Position numbers and translations under genes: made by a program. From positions 1 through 53,565 of the forward strand of contig CAKVGS010000012.1 in NCBI GenBank assembly GCA_934747335.1: 53,565 bases of DNA, in the 5' to 3' direction. Positions 17,510-25,611 of this stretch are shown one piece after another (position 1 is the stretch's first letter; every line of letters starts with the position of its first letter). Origin of the DNA: an uncultured Candidatus Melainabacteria bacterium. Its GTDB lineage: Bacteria; Cyanobacteriota; Vampirovibrionia; Gastranaerophilales; Gastranaerophilaceae. Under the pieces are notes generated by a model. That model saw nothing but the letters and a program-made list of their open reading frames with translations. It made no database searches and had not been told where the DNA came from.

Positions 17510-17848
17510 ATGTTTAACGGTTTTTATCCAAGATACGATTTAGAAGCTAGAATTCAGCACACAAAGCTTGATAGCTGGGGCGATATGCCATCAGCAAGAA
17601 TGAGTCGTGTTGAAGAACCGGCAGGCGCAGACTTTCAAAGCGTAATGTCAGGATTGGTTGAAAACCTTAATACATCTATGAATGCGCCAGATAACTTATT
17701 GAAAGACGCTATGATGGGTTCTGAAAACGTTGATATTCACGACGTTATGGTTGCAATGTCAAAAGCAGAAATCGCAGTTAACGTCGCTACTACTGCGACA
17801 GGAAAAATCATCCAAGCGTATGATAAAATAATGCAAATTCAAATTTAG
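17510..17848 (+). CDS. fliE: Flagellar hook-basal body protein FliE
   Basis: Links the MS-ring to the proximal rod. The product has 112 residues; the C-terminal half (VDIHDVMVAMSKAEIAVNVA, then TGKIIQAYDKIMQIQI) is the FliE signature. The frame is open far upstream, but GAGGTG immediately before ATG 17510 and family length fix the start. It is followed 47 nt later by fliF, the classical fliE-fliF order. Just upstream, ACCGATAA at 17480 resembles a sigma-28 -10 element but lacks a good -35. Confidence 0.85.
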   Translation: MFNGFYPRYDLEARIQHTKLDSWGDMPSARMSRVEEPAGADFQSVMSGLVENLNTSMNAPDNLLKDAMMGSENVDIHDVMVAMSKAEIAVNVATTATGKIIQAYDKIMQIQI

Positions 17849-17895
17849 ACTTCTCATATTTGATATGTATGTGTATAATAATATAGGGTAGGAAT

Positions 17896-19566
17896 ATGGA
17901 TTTCAAAAAATTATTAGAAAATAAAGTGCTTTTAGCCTCCGTAGCAGGTGGTATTGTACTCGTATTGGTAATTTTTATCATTTGCGGGTCTTTAGCTATG
18001 TCTAATAAATCCAAAGATGAACAAATTGATGTAAGTAAAGAACCATTAAAAGAAGATGTTGATTTACTTACAACCGACAATTTAGGAAAAGCGCTCGAAA
18101 TCCAAGCCCTTTTAGCAAGAAACAATATTGTTGCCGCTCGTGCAGTTGACGGTACAAAATCAGTTTTAAGATTAAAAAAAGGCGACTGCACTCCCGGTAT
18201 GAAAAAATGTACAACCGAACAACGTGATAGAGCTATTATGGTAATCGTTGAAAGTGGTTTGTATGACCAAAACGTTGGATTAGAAATTTTTGATAAAGGT
18301 GATTTCACTTCAACCAAAGAAGATAAGAGAATTAGATTAGTTCGTGCAATGGATGGCGAACTTGCGCGATTAATAAGAAGAATTGATGGAATTGAAAACG
18401 CGTCTGTATTTATTTCTATTCCTGAACAAACAATGTTTTCTTCTATGCAAAAACCGATAACCGCGACTGTTCAACTTCAAGTTGCCGTTGGTCAAACTCT
18501 TAATATGGGAACAATTAAAGCTGTTTCTAACTTGTTATTAGGTAGTGTTTCAGGTTTGAAAGCAGAAAATATTTCAATTACCGATACAAATGGACACGTT
18601 TATAACAGTATGATTGACGCTCAATCCGAAATGCTTGCTAAGCTTCAAGAAAACGATAAATATATGCAGGAAAAAGTTCAAACTCAATTGAACAGATTAA
18701 TCGGACAGGGCAAATATGTTGCAACGGTTAGCACATTCCTTAAACAAGCACCTGTTGAAAAATTCACAATTGCTTACGACCCTGAAAAGAAAGCCGCTGT
18801 TAATGAACAAACTTTCTCTGAAGGATTAGGCGATCAAACACAAGACGTTAATAAAAATACAAATGCTGTAAGCGTTTATCTTCCAAACGGTTTGCCTGCC
18901 GGAAGCTCTGATTCTACACAAAACAGAAGCTATTCAAGAACAGCGCGTGAAACTCAATACGGCGTAACAAAAGTTCAGACAAATGAATATATGTCACCGG
19001 GAACTTTAGAAGAAATTTCAATTGCTGTAACGTTAGAAAAAGACGCATTGCCTGTTGAGTTAACATTAGAAGAATTAAAAGAATTGGTAGCTCATGCTGC
19101 AAGCCCTAAAGCAGATCCTGAAAATGTAACAATCGCTTTTGCAGATTCTTTGGATCCATTCATGGCAGGTGATAAGAACGTTAAAGCTCCAATTAAGGCT
19201 GAACACGGTAATCCTTGGTGGTTAGCAATCGCACTTCTTGCATTCGGTTTGTTCTTCGGTCATAAAGCATTGACTCAAAAAATCAATGCAGCTAAAGCTG
19301 CTCAAGAAGAAGAGTTGATGCGTTTAAGAGAAATGAACGAAGCACAAGAAAAACAAATCAAAGATTTGAGCGTTAACGCTGCTGATATGATAGAAAAACA
19401 ATCACAACTTCAACAAGGTTTGTTGGAACAACAAAACAAACCTGCTGCAATTCCTACTTCAGGCGCAGAAATCCGTGATGCATTAAGAGAACTTAAACGT
19501 GAATTTGATGGCGTAGACGAAGGCGAAGCCGGAGAAAAAATCAGAAGCTGGATTGAACAAGGTTAA
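17896..19566 (+). CDS. fliF: Flagellar MS-ring protein FliF
   Basis: Forms the membrane ring of the flagellar basal body and seats the export apparatus. TM1 is ~11-34. The YscJ/FliF ring-building domains follow (about 50-230, with GELARLIRRIDGIENASVFISIP), then a middle region with an Asn/Ser-rich loop (~300-360), TM2 ~440-459 and a cytoplasmic Glu/Gln-rich tail ending RSWIEQG that should hold the FliG-binding segment. There are 556 residues, in the normal range. fliG does not follow: the next gene is convergent and overlaps by four nt, so the usual fliEFGHI cluster is broken here. Confidence 0.9.
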   Translation: MDFKKLLENKVLLASVAGGIVLVLVIFIICGSLAMSNKSKDEQIDVSKEPLKEDVDLLTTDNLGKALEIQALLARNNIVAARAVDGTKSVLRLKKGDCTPGMKKCTTEQRDRAIMVIVESGLYDQNVGLEIFDKGDFTSTKEDKRIRLVRAMDGELARLIRRIDGIENASVFISIPEQTMFSSMQKPITATVQLQVAVGQTLNMGTIKAVSNLLLGSVSGLKAENISITDTNGHVYNSMIDAQSEMLAKLQENDKYMQEKVQTQLNRLIGQGKYVATVSTFLKQAPVEKFTIAYDPEKKAAVNEQTFSEGLGDQTQDVNKNTNAVSVYLPNGLPAGSSDSTQNRSYSRTARETQYGVTKVQTNEYMSPGTLEEISIAVTLEKDALPVELTLEELKELVAHAASPKADPENVTIAFADSLDPFMAGDKNVKAPIKAEHGNPWWLAIALLAFGLFFGHKALTQKINAAKAAQEEELMRLREMNEAQEKQIKDLSVNAADMIEKQSQLQQGLLEQQNKPAAIPTSGAEIRDALRELKREFDGVDEGEAGEKIRSWIEQG

Positions 19567-20369
19567 AGCATAATTTTATTTATAATTTTCTGAAATTCTT
19601 TTGGAGAATTCTTTAATAAATCTATTGGATTTTTTACTAATTCAACTCCTTTTAGAGATGCACAGATAAATTTTGTAAAAGTTTCACTAAAAACTTCAAG
19701 ATACTGATTTACAGAAAAAGTTGCGTATTCACCCAAAACATCATATACGATTTCATTTTCTTTCGGAGTTAGCGTTTTAGTTTGAAGATTTTTTATCAGA
19801 TTATAACCTGTAATTTTCCGATTATGAGTTGGATAAATACTTTTTAAAAAATCACAGTTCCCACCATAACCAAATTTTTTATATATTTCATCAAGTTGCA
19901 AACTATGCAACCATTCATGAATAAATGGTGCTAAAAAATGCGAAGAACTTGTTTTTTTGTTCTTATATTGAAACTCTGTGACATCATCTATATATCTTAA
20001 GTTCTTAAAACTTCGAAAAAATATAGAACGACCGGGGAATGGATAATCATTTGAAAGAACTTCTTTTGTATCAGGAATGCAAAAATTTTCAGCGGATGAA
20101 ATGTCCACCAAGTCTTTTCTATCATACAGTTTTATACAAGGTGGAAATGCGCAATTACTTTTGAACACATTTTCAAGTCTAGTAAAAATATCGGCACAAA
20201 ATTTGTTAGCTAATGCAGCTGATTTGTTTTGACCAAAGGAAGTCTCTATATTATAATCGTTCATAAAATTTGATTCAATCTCTGTCGGATTAACATTTTT
20301 TTCTTTTATTGCAATTTTAGTTGTTAACCCCGAACGAAAAGCTAAATTATTAGAATTATTGATTTTCAT
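19563..20369 (-). CDS. Putative zinc metallopeptidase (HEWLH) with N-terminal tag
   Basis: The product has 268 residues. FIHEWLHSLQ holds an HExxH site (H151, E152, H155), and downstream GEYATFSVNQYLEVFSETFTKF offers glutamates (E214, E225, E229) arranged like the third-ligand helix of clan MA(E) toxin-type peptidases. There is no Sec signal; it starts MKINNSNNLAFRSG, matching the tag of other proteins here. ATG 20369 is preferred over 20396 because it places the tag at the terminus; the ribosome site is weak in both cases. It is convergent with fliF. A secreted effector-like protease is plausible but inferred. Confidence 0.65.
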   Translation of the reverse strand: MKINNSNNLAFRSGLTTKIAIKEKNVNPTEIESNFMNDYNIETSFGQNKSAALANKFCADIFTRLENVFKSNCAFPPCIKLYDRKDLVDISSAENFCIPDTKEVLSNDYPFPGRSIFFRSFKNLRYIDDVTEFQYKNKKTSSSHFLAPFIHEWLHSLQLDEIYKKFGYGGNCDFLKSIYPTHNRKITGYNLIKNLQTKTLTPKENEIVYDVLGEYATFSVNQYLEVFSETFTKFICASLKGVELVKNPIDLLKNSPKEFQKIINKIML

Positions 20370-20430
20370 ACTTACTTTAAATAGTCTAAAAAACATTATT
20401 AGGCAATTTGTTGTAAAGAATTATTAAAAT

Positions 20431-20452
20431 ATATTAGCCATATGGCTAATAT
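20431..20452. promoter_or_regulatory. Perfect 22-bp palindrome, candidate operator
   Basis: The palindrome centres on GCCATATGGC and lies immediately upstream of the promoter at 20458 in the divergent region between the metallopeptidase and the 20520 gene. Confidence 0.5.
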
Positions 20453-20457
20453 ATGCA

Positions 20458-20486
20458 TTGACTTATTGATATATTAAAAATACATT
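20458..20486 (+). promoter_or_regulatory. Sigma-70-type promoter
   Basis: TTGACT (20458-20463), a 17-nt spacer and TACATT (20481-20486), 33 nt before the ATG at 20520. It serves the three-gene run to 21832. Confidence 0.6.
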
Positions 20487-20519
20487 ATAAATCATAGGGA
20501 TTATTATAAGGAAATAGAC

Positions 20520-21080
20520 ATGTACATATCACCAATTACAACAGCTACAAATTTTGGCTGCGCAAAGTCGTTAACTAAAACCAATAAACTTTTAAACAGA
20601 AGTTCGTTACAAAAAGTTAGTGCTTTAAATGATTTACGAGGATATGCCGAAAAAGAAAAAGCAACGAATTGGGTAGCTGCCTATTCCGTAGGAAATGGTG
20701 CAGCAGCTGCCGCGTTAGCACAAGCAGGAGGGCTTGAAGAACTTTTGTTATCAGGCGTAGAAGTTGCAATGGCAGCTCATATTTTAAATGGAATTTATAA
20801 CTTTGATTTATCAAAAAATGCTTTAAAAATAATAGGTACAGGTATTGCAGGACACAAAATCGGTTTAAGTACCTTTAAATGGGCATCAAAAAGCATTACT
20901 TGGGTACCTTTGCTCGGAAATGCAGTAAATGCAGCTATTGCAGGTTCTACAACAGCTGCATTAGGTGCCGCTTTGATAAAAACAGCAGAATTCATGGATG
21001 ACCAACGCAAAAAAGGCAAAAAAATGGATGAAATCATGAAAAAATTGCAAGAATTTATAAAAAAAATGGGAGATTCATAA
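20520..21080 (+). CDS. Glycine/alanine-rich membrane-active protein with N-terminal tag
   Basis: The product has 186 residues. It starts MYISPITTATNFGCAK (shared tag). Residues ~60-155 contain several Gly/Ala-rich hydrophobic segments (GNGAAAAALAQAGG; VPLLGNAVNAAIAGSTTAALG) reminiscent of DUF697-like or glycine-zipper membrane helices. The C-terminus is a Lys-rich helix. AAGGAA lies before the ATG. It is first of three closely spaced genes. Function unassigned; membrane insertion is likely. Confidence 0.6.
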   Translation: MYISPITTATNFGCAKSLTKTNKLLNRSSLQKVSALNDLRGYAEKEKATNWVAAYSVGNGAAAAALAQAGGLEELLLSGVEVAMAAHILNGIYNFDLSKNALKIIGTGIAGHKIGLSTFKWASKSITWVPLLGNAVNAAIAGSTTAALGAALIKTAEFMDDQRKKGKKMDEIMKKLQEFIKKMGDS

Positions 21081-21090
21081 GGAGAAACTT

Positions 21091-21429
21091 ATGCAAATTA
21101 ATGCAATATCAACATTAAACAGAAACAACGTTTTCAAAAACAATAATACAGATAACAAGTATAAAAAATACTTAGAAAAGAGTAACTACATTGAAAAAAA
21201 AGTAGAATTATTAGATGGTTTATCAACAATTGCATTTATTGGAGCTTTGTTAACAGGAGCAATAGGGGTTGATTTATCAAAAAAATTAAAAACAACCGAA
21301 AAAATAAGTCTTGGACTTATGATATCTGCTTGCTTACTTTTAGGTGCAAAATGGATTAAAGGATACCAACTATCTAAGCAATATGATGAGGATAATAAGA
21401 ATGATACAAAAAGTAATGCCCAAAATTAG
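21091..21429 (+). CDS. Small two-helix membrane protein with N-terminal tag
   Basis: The product has 112 residues. It opens MQINAISTLNRNNVFKNN (tag-like), followed by a charged helix and two membrane segments (~48-64 and ~74-88) separated by a short Lys-containing loop. AAGGAG lies before the ATG. It is separated from the upstream gene by ten nt and overlaps the next by 29 nt, so the three are translated as one unit. No known family. Confidence 0.6.
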   Translation: MQINAISTLNRNNVFKNNNTDNKYKKYLEKSNYIEKKVELLDGLSTIAFIGALLTGAIGVDLSKKLKTTEKISLGLMISACLLLGAKWIKGYQLSKQYDEDNKNDTKSNAQN

Positions 21430-21832
21430 TACAATACAACCTGTTCGTATGCAACTAAAATCAGTAAACAGTAAACTTAAAAACCTTGCAGGAAGTAGCA
21501 TGTCAGGTTGGAATGTTCCGAAATTTGAATCTACAAAGATGGTTATTCCCGGTGGTTTAGATTTTAAGGAAAAAGCATATTTTTTATTAACGGGAAAAAT
21601 GCCCAAAAGCGTTATGGAACGCTGGGTTCCAAATAGCAATGATTATATTCCGAATACAGGTGATCAAATTGTAACTGCGAACATTTCAGGAAGATATGTT
21701 GGTGGAATTATAGATACACCACAAGATTATTTATTTAACGAAAATGGTGATCATGCTATTGGCGACATTAACGATAATGACGATATATCTTTTGATTTAG
21801 ACGACGATGCGGATTTTGATATTCTTGGATAA
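21401..21832 (+). CDS. Uncharacterised acidic-tailed protein
   Basis: The product has 143 residues from ATG 21401, which has AGGA eight nt upstream; earlier in-frame starts lie deep inside the preceding gene. The first part (MPKISTIQPVRMQ) loosely resembles the local tag. The C-terminus is strikingly acidic (NDNDDISFDLDDDADFD). Function unknown; the acidic tail could bind calcium or serve as an export or chaperone signal. Confidence 0.55.
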   Translation: MIQKVMPKISTIQPVRMQLKSVNSKLKNLAGSSMSGWNVPKFESTKMVIPGGLDFKEKAYFLLTGKMPKSVMERWVPNSNDYIPNTGDQIVTANISGRYVGGIIDTPQDYLFNENGDHAIGDINDNDDISFDLDDDADFDILG

Positions 21833-21880
21833 AATTCAAATATTTTGAACTTCGATTGCCTTATAGTTTCATTTTTTGTC

Positions 21881-21909
21881 TGTACATATACTCAAAAATG
21901 TGCTAAAAT
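21881..21909 (+). promoter_or_regulatory. Extended -10 promoter of ribE, probably leaderless
   Basis: TGTACA (21881-21886), 17 nt, then TGC-TAAAAT (-10 at 21904-21909). The ATG starts only seven nt after the -10, and no ribosome site is possible, so the mRNA should begin at or next to the start codon. The same layout is duplicated at 27437. Confidence 0.65.
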
Positions 21910-21915
21910 TAGTCT

Positions 21916-22539
21916 ATGTTTACCGGAATCGTAGAAGAAACAGGGAAAGTCCAAACTGTCACAGATAGAAAAATTGTTATCGAATGTCACGAGGTTTTAG
22001 AAAATACTAAAATTGGCGATAGCATTGCTGTGAACGGAGTTTGTTTGACTGTTACAGAAATTGGTAGAAACAGTTTTTCTGCCGACATCTCCCCTGAAAC
22101 CTTCAAGGTTTCTTGCAAGCTAAAGCTCGGCGACATTGTAAACTTAGAACGTGCGATGAGTGCGAATGGACGTTTTGGCGGACATATTGTGAGTGGTCAC
22201 GTTGACGGCGTTGCCACAATCGTTGGTTTAAAAAACAATGACGAATTTTACGATTTGCAAATTAAATTAACAGATGAAGAAGCTAAATACACAATAAGAA
22301 AAGGCTCGATTACGATAAACGGCATAAGCTTGACTATTGCGTGCGTTGAGGATAATTTAATAAACATCGCAATAATCCCTCACACATACGAAAATACATG
22401 TCTAAAAAGCTTAAAAATGGGTGATTTGGTGAATATAGAGGTCGACATCCTAGCTAAATATATTGAAAAATTTTTATCAAAGAATGATGATAGGTCAAAA
22501 ATAGATATTGATTTTCTGCAAAGAAATGGTTTTTGTTAA
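21916..22539 (+). CDS. ribE: Riboflavin synthase, alpha chain
   Basis: Dismutates two 6,7-dimethyl-8-ribityllumazine to riboflavin and ribulose-pyrimidine. The product has 207 residues with two lumazine-binding barrels: MFTGIVEETG start, VNGVCLTV, SPETF and GGHIVSGHVDG in the first; INGISLTIA and IPHTYENT in the second. It is intact. Normally ribBA would follow. Here only the first codons of ribBA remain, and an intact ribBA lies 5.1 kb downstream behind a deleted ribE copy. There is no FMN riboswitch upstream. Confidence 0.9.
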   Translation: MFTGIVEETGKVQTVTDRKIVIECHEVLENTKIGDSIAVNGVCLTVTEIGRNSFSADISPETFKVSCKLKLGDIVNLERAMSANGRFGGHIVSGHVDGVATIVGLKNNDEFYDLQIKLTDEEAKYTIRKGSITINGISLTIACVEDNLINIAIIPHTYENTCLKSLKMGDLVNIEVDILAKYIEKFLSKNDDRSKIDIDFLQRNGFC

Positions 22540-22579
22540 TATAACAGGTCGATTTAACGCAATTCAAAAAACTTTAGCA
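22526..22579 (+). pseudogene. 5' remnant of ribBA
   Basis: An ATG overlapping the ribE stop begins MVFVNITGRFNAIQKTLA, clearly homologous to the first 18 codons of intact ribBA at 27677 (MVFVNMTGKFNTIQEALE). Similarity ends near 22579, and 13 nt later a hairpin repeat begins. It marks the left boundary of the inserted or duplicated segment. Confidence 0.85.
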
Positions 22580-22592
22580 AGTAATAAGTGGG

Positions 22593-22684
22593 TAGGTCGT
22601 GTTCAACATTTTTCATTGAACACGACATTAAATTTTCTAATAAAATATTTGTCGTGTTGGATGAAAATTGTCCAACACGACCTA
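22593..22684. repeat. REP-like double hairpin, copy 1
   Basis: Outer ends TAGGTCGTGTT/AACACGACCTA enclose two hairpins, TCGTGTTCAA...TTGAACACGA and TCGTGTTGGA...TCCAACACGA. GTAG at the left edge is the tetranucleotide typical of REP hairpins moved by RAYT transposases; none is encoded here. Confidence 0.8.
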
Positions 22685-22690
22685 AGACTT

Positions 22691-23494
22691 TTAATGCAAA
22701 TAATTGAGGTATGTTGTAACTTCTGTCGTATTTGGATTAAACTCTATGCGACGGATTTCTTTATCATTTTCGTTATAATTACTTCTTGCTAACCATTGAC
22801 AGTGTTCATCAAATTTGTGGTTTCCATAATAGAACCATAATCCATCTGTATGTTTTCCATTTTCGTCAAAAATATCAATATATGCACTACGATTATTATC
22901 TTCTTCGCCTGAATATTCAATATTATATTTTATATTATTATCTTTCAAATACTGTTCATATTCTTGCGGTGTCGTATCATATGTAAGATTTTCTTTTATA
23001 AGTCTATTGATACTGGAGTCATTTTTATCAAAAACTTTAGTTGTCATATTAATTTTATTATCTTGATTTCTGTATGTTACTTGATATGGTTTATTATCTT
23101 TATATTCCGTAAGCTCATAACAACTCCAAGCAGAATGATTACCTCCATCGTAGTGAATAGTCAATTCATTTTCACCTTTGTTATTTTTTAGAGTTACAAG
23201 AGCATTTCCCATTGTACAAGTTGAATCTATATCAAAATCTTCTCCCATTACTTTCCCTTGTGATTCAAGCCAATCAACCATATTGCTTAAAGACATTTGT
23301 GGAATTGTTTTGTTGTGGTTTACAAAACTAAGTCCATAAGCACGAGAAGCAGAACTTACTTGGGATGTCATATATTCTTGATTAGGGCGTTGTGTTCTAT
23401 TTTCGGTATCAGAAATATTAGGTGAATCTGTTTTATTTTCACCTTTAGAAACTACATTATAGCTGTAATAAGGAATATATCCGATTTTATTCAT
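22691..23494 (-). CDS. Uncharacterised protein, island gene 1
   Basis: The product has 267 residues, rich in Asn, Asp and Tyr, with no Sec signal or membrane helix. The N-terminal ~60 residues are disordered-looking (Ser/Thr/Asn); the remainder alternates short helices and beta strands (LSNMVDWLESQGK, then NALVTLKNN and ELTIHYDGGNHSAWSCYELT). The Asp-rich stretches do not form a clear EF-hand. It lies inverted relative to ribE and the other island genes, between REP copies 1 and 2, with the GCAATT/ACTTTAT motif upstream. It may be a secreted or surface protein; function unknown. Confidence 0.6.
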   Translation of the reverse strand: MNKIGYIPYYSYNVVSKGENKTDSPNISDTENRTQRPNQEYMTSQVSSASRAYGLSFVNHNKTIPQMSLSNMVDWLESQGKVMGEDFDIDSTCTMGNALVTLKNNKGENELTIHYDGGNHSAWSCYELTEYKDNKPYQVTYRNQDNKINMTTKVFDKNDSSINRLIKENLTYDTTPQEYEQYLKDNNIKYNIEYSGEEDNNRSAYIDIFDENGKHTDGLWFYYGNHKFDEHCQWLARSNYNENDKEIRRIEFNPNTTEVTTYLNYLH

Positions 23495-23522
23495 GTGTCA
23501 CCCAAATCTGCCTACTATATAA

Positions 23523-23551
23523 ATAAAGTATTTTAAATGATAAAAATTGCC
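23523..23551 (-). promoter_or_regulatory. Recurrent motif GGCAATT-N15-ACTTTAT (minus strand)
   Basis: On the minus strand, GGCAATT (23551-23545), 15 nt, ACTTTAT (23529-23523), then 28 nt to the start at 23494. Block sequence and spacing are identical to 12045. Confidence 0.6.
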
Positions 23552-23598
23552 TAATTTTAAAGATATGTAAACAAGTATAGTTTGGTGTGATAGTATAG

Positions 23599-23684
23599 TA
23601 GGTCGTGTTCAACATTTTTCATTGAACACGACATTAAAATTTATGCATTTGTCGTGTTGGATGTAAATTGTCCAACACGACCTA
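23599..23684. repeat. REP-like double hairpin, copy 2
   Basis: Same structure as copy 1 with a shorter middle linker, and the same outer TAGGTCGTGTT/AACACGACCTA ends. Confidence 0.8.
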
Positions 23685-23796
23685 CGACTACCAACAAGTT
23701 GCGTAGCGATTGCTTCTTGAACTCACCAAATATGTTTTGTAACGAATTATTGCTAAATATTAAGCGAGAATAAAAATCTTTACAATTGGCGCAAAC

Positions 23797-23823
23797 GTAG
23801 TAGTAGTAGTAGTAGTAGTAGTA
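23797..23823. repeat. (GTA)9 trinucleotide repeat
   Basis: Nine tandem GTA units lie 18 nt upstream of the promoter-like motif of the EF-hand gene. No other simple repeat of this length was noticed in the window. Slippage could alter spacing to upstream control sites. Confidence 0.8.
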
Positions 23824-23840
23824 GCTCCGCGTTTTCTTTG

Positions 23841-23869
23841 AGCAATTCTTAAGAATCCAAAAACTTTAT
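23841..23869 (+). promoter_or_regulatory. Recurrent motif AGCAATT-N15-ACTTTAT
   Basis: AGCAATT (23841-23847), 15 nt, ACTTTAT (23863-23869), 45 nt before the ATG at 23915. Confidence 0.6.
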
Positions 23870-23914
23870 TAATGTATCAAGAGATTAAACACGAGAAAAA
23901 GCGAGGATTTAGAA

Positions 23915-25270
23915 ATGAGTATTGAGAAAACAACGGTGCAACGCAGAAAATTTGTTGTCAAAGCAGGAATGACAGCAGAGGATGTAAAAAAATCAAAAGA
24001 TGCTACAGCTTTACAAAAAAAGTATTCAAATGTATTTGATTCTGATGGACAAAAAGGTTTTAGCCAAAAAGAAGCAGATTTGTTCAATGCAACAACTTTT
24101 AGCGAAAAAGCAGACGGCAGTGTAATGTTTTGGACAAGACAAAAAGATGGAACGAAAAAAGGTACCAAAATGTCTGGAGACATTAATAAAATGCATTATT
24201 CTTTTGACGGTAGTATAAAACCATATTACAAAATTGTTAAAAAAAGGAAGGATATTGTAGATAAGGGATTTTTAGATAGTGGTTTTTATGCAGTTGAAGG
24301 CGTACCAGTTACTAAAATTCAACAAAGCAAAAATGCTACCTATTGTCAAAAAAAATATGCAAGTGCATTTGATCTTAATAATAATGGGAAATTAGAGCAA
24401 GATGAAGCTGATTTTTTCAATGCAACCGCATTTGTAAGAAAAGCTAATGGTACTATTGTTTTTCATACAAGAGTTGAAGAAAAAGGTATAAAAAGTCTAT
24501 TTTTTTATAAATGTATTGAGCAATCAATGAAAGCTAACAATGCAGACAAATCAAAATTGAATATTAATAAATCGGATATGCATTTTGTGCCATATAAAAA
24601 GACTCATTTTGAAGTTAACGATTATAATATTGAACTTGGTGGAGTTAATTTTAAGTCTGAAGTAAAAGATTATTCAAAAATATACAGTAAGGGTAAATAT
24701 ATGAACTCTGTAACAATGAGTGCTGATGGTACTAAAATTATTTATCCAGATCAAAAAGGTGGCTCAGTAGAAAACTTTAATCAAGGTGGTGATGATATTG
24801 AATATACTTGGGGAGGAGGAACAAGTGTATCTGACGGAACATATTCTCCCGCTGGAAATGGTGGTTGGAAACACACATCATCGCCTGACGATTATTATAC
24901 AATATTCAAGGATATTAATTCTGCAACAATTAAAGGTACAAACGAAAGTGATAGATATCAATTAGAAAATTGTAATTATTCAATAGTTGATAATTCAAGA
25001 AAAGATGGTAAAGAAGATAAAGTATATCTGATAAATTGTTCTAATAGCACTGTTTTACAAAATAAAGAAGATGCAACTCGAATGAAGATGAATGATTACG
25101 ATGTACTAATTGAAGGAAATAAGAAATTTAATACTACCAAAATAGAGAATGATAGTAAGAATGTAAAATATGTAAGACATTTCTTTAAACCGAACGAATT
25201 TACGGGCGTTAAAAATCATCAAGTAAAATATGATAAAATGCAAGAAGACGGAATTCGTTATTGGAGATAA
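23915..25270 (+). CDS. EF-hand-like duplicated protein, island gene 2
   Basis: The product has 451 residues and no Sec signal. The N-terminal part contains an internal duplication (about 20-75 and 131-186), each with a calcium-loop-like segment before EADxFNAT. The second loop DLNNNGKLEQDE (153-164) is a canonical EF-hand loop; the first, DSDGQKGFSQKE, is partly degenerate. Residues ~280-330 are Gly/Ser-rich (TWGGGTSVSDGTYS), and the C-terminal part alternates polar beta strands as in secreted beta-helix proteins. It lies between REP copies 2 and 3. Probably a calcium-binding secreted or surface protein; inferred. Confidence 0.65.
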   Translation: MSIEKTTVQRRKFVVKAGMTAEDVKKSKDATALQKKYSNVFDSDGQKGFSQKEADLFNATTFSEKADGSVMFWTRQKDGTKKGTKMSGDINKMHYSFDGSIKPYYKIVKKRKDIVDKGFLDSGFYAVEGVPVTKIQQSKNATYCQKKYASAFDLNNNGKLEQDEADFFNATAFVRKANGTIVFHTRVEEKGIKSLFFYKCIEQSMKANNADKSKLNINKSDMHFVPYKKTHFEVNDYNIELGGVNFKSEVKDYSKIYSKGKYMNSVTMSADGTKIIYPDQKGGSVENFNQGGDDIEYTWGGGTSVSDGTYSPAGNGGWKHTSSPDDYYTIFKDINSATIKGTNESDRYQLENCNYSIVDNSRKDGKEDKVYLINCSNSTVLQNKEDATRMKMNDYDVLIEGNKKFNTTKIENDSKNVKYVRHFFKPNEFTGVKNHQVKYDKMQEDGIRYWR

Positions 25271-25302
25271 CTAATGATGCTGGTAAAATCGTAAGCAGTA
25301 GG

Positions 25303-25339
25303 TAGGTCGTGTTGGATGACAATTGTCCAACACGACCTA
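25303..25339. repeat. REP-like single hairpin, copy 3
   Basis: TAGGTCGTGTTGGA...TCCAACACGACCTA, equivalent to the right half of the double copies. Confidence 0.8.
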
Positions 25340-25452
25340 CGACTACGACTATAAAACAACATATAGCAATGATCAAATTGAGTATTTATGCAAAAAAGAA
25401 AAAATGCCTAATGGCTCGACGAAACGTTATATGAAGGATTTTATGACAGAAC

Positions 25453-25506
25453 GTAGACATTTCTCTTAATTATAACGAAATTGTTACAATCAAGAGAAAT
25501 ATCTAC
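25453..25506. repeat. Inverted repeat upstream of the sigma-28 promoter
   Basis: Arms of 15 nt with one mismatch (GTAGACATTTCTCTT at 25453-25467, complement at 25492-25506) around a 24-nt loop. It could be a terminator or an operator ahead of the promoter at 25556. Confidence 0.5.
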
Positions 25507-25555
25507 TGACTGACTGTTAAATATTACAAAATTGTAACAATTTTTCTTAATACCC

Positions 25556-25582
25556 TAAAGTTTTCTAAAAAATTGCCGATAC
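25556..25582 (+). promoter_or_regulatory. Sigma-28 (FliA)-type promoter
   Basis: TAAAGTTT (25556-25563), an 11-nt spacer and GCCGATAC (25575-25582), one mismatch from the FliA consensus with perfect spacing. It lies 29 nt upstream of ATG 25612. Immediate flanks resemble those of the promoter at 2574. Confidence 0.8.
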
Positions 25583-25611
25583 ATAAAATAAGAATAAAAT
25601 TAAGGACTATT

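Noticed and set aside
21833..21915. FMN riboswitch upstream of ribE
   Set aside because: Only ~80 nt separate the previous gene from ribE and the promoter abuts the ATG, leaving no room for an RFN element.
22508..22792. 94-codon frame after ribE as a gene
   Set aside because: It is the ribBA remnant running through the hairpin repeat and into antisense of the next gene.
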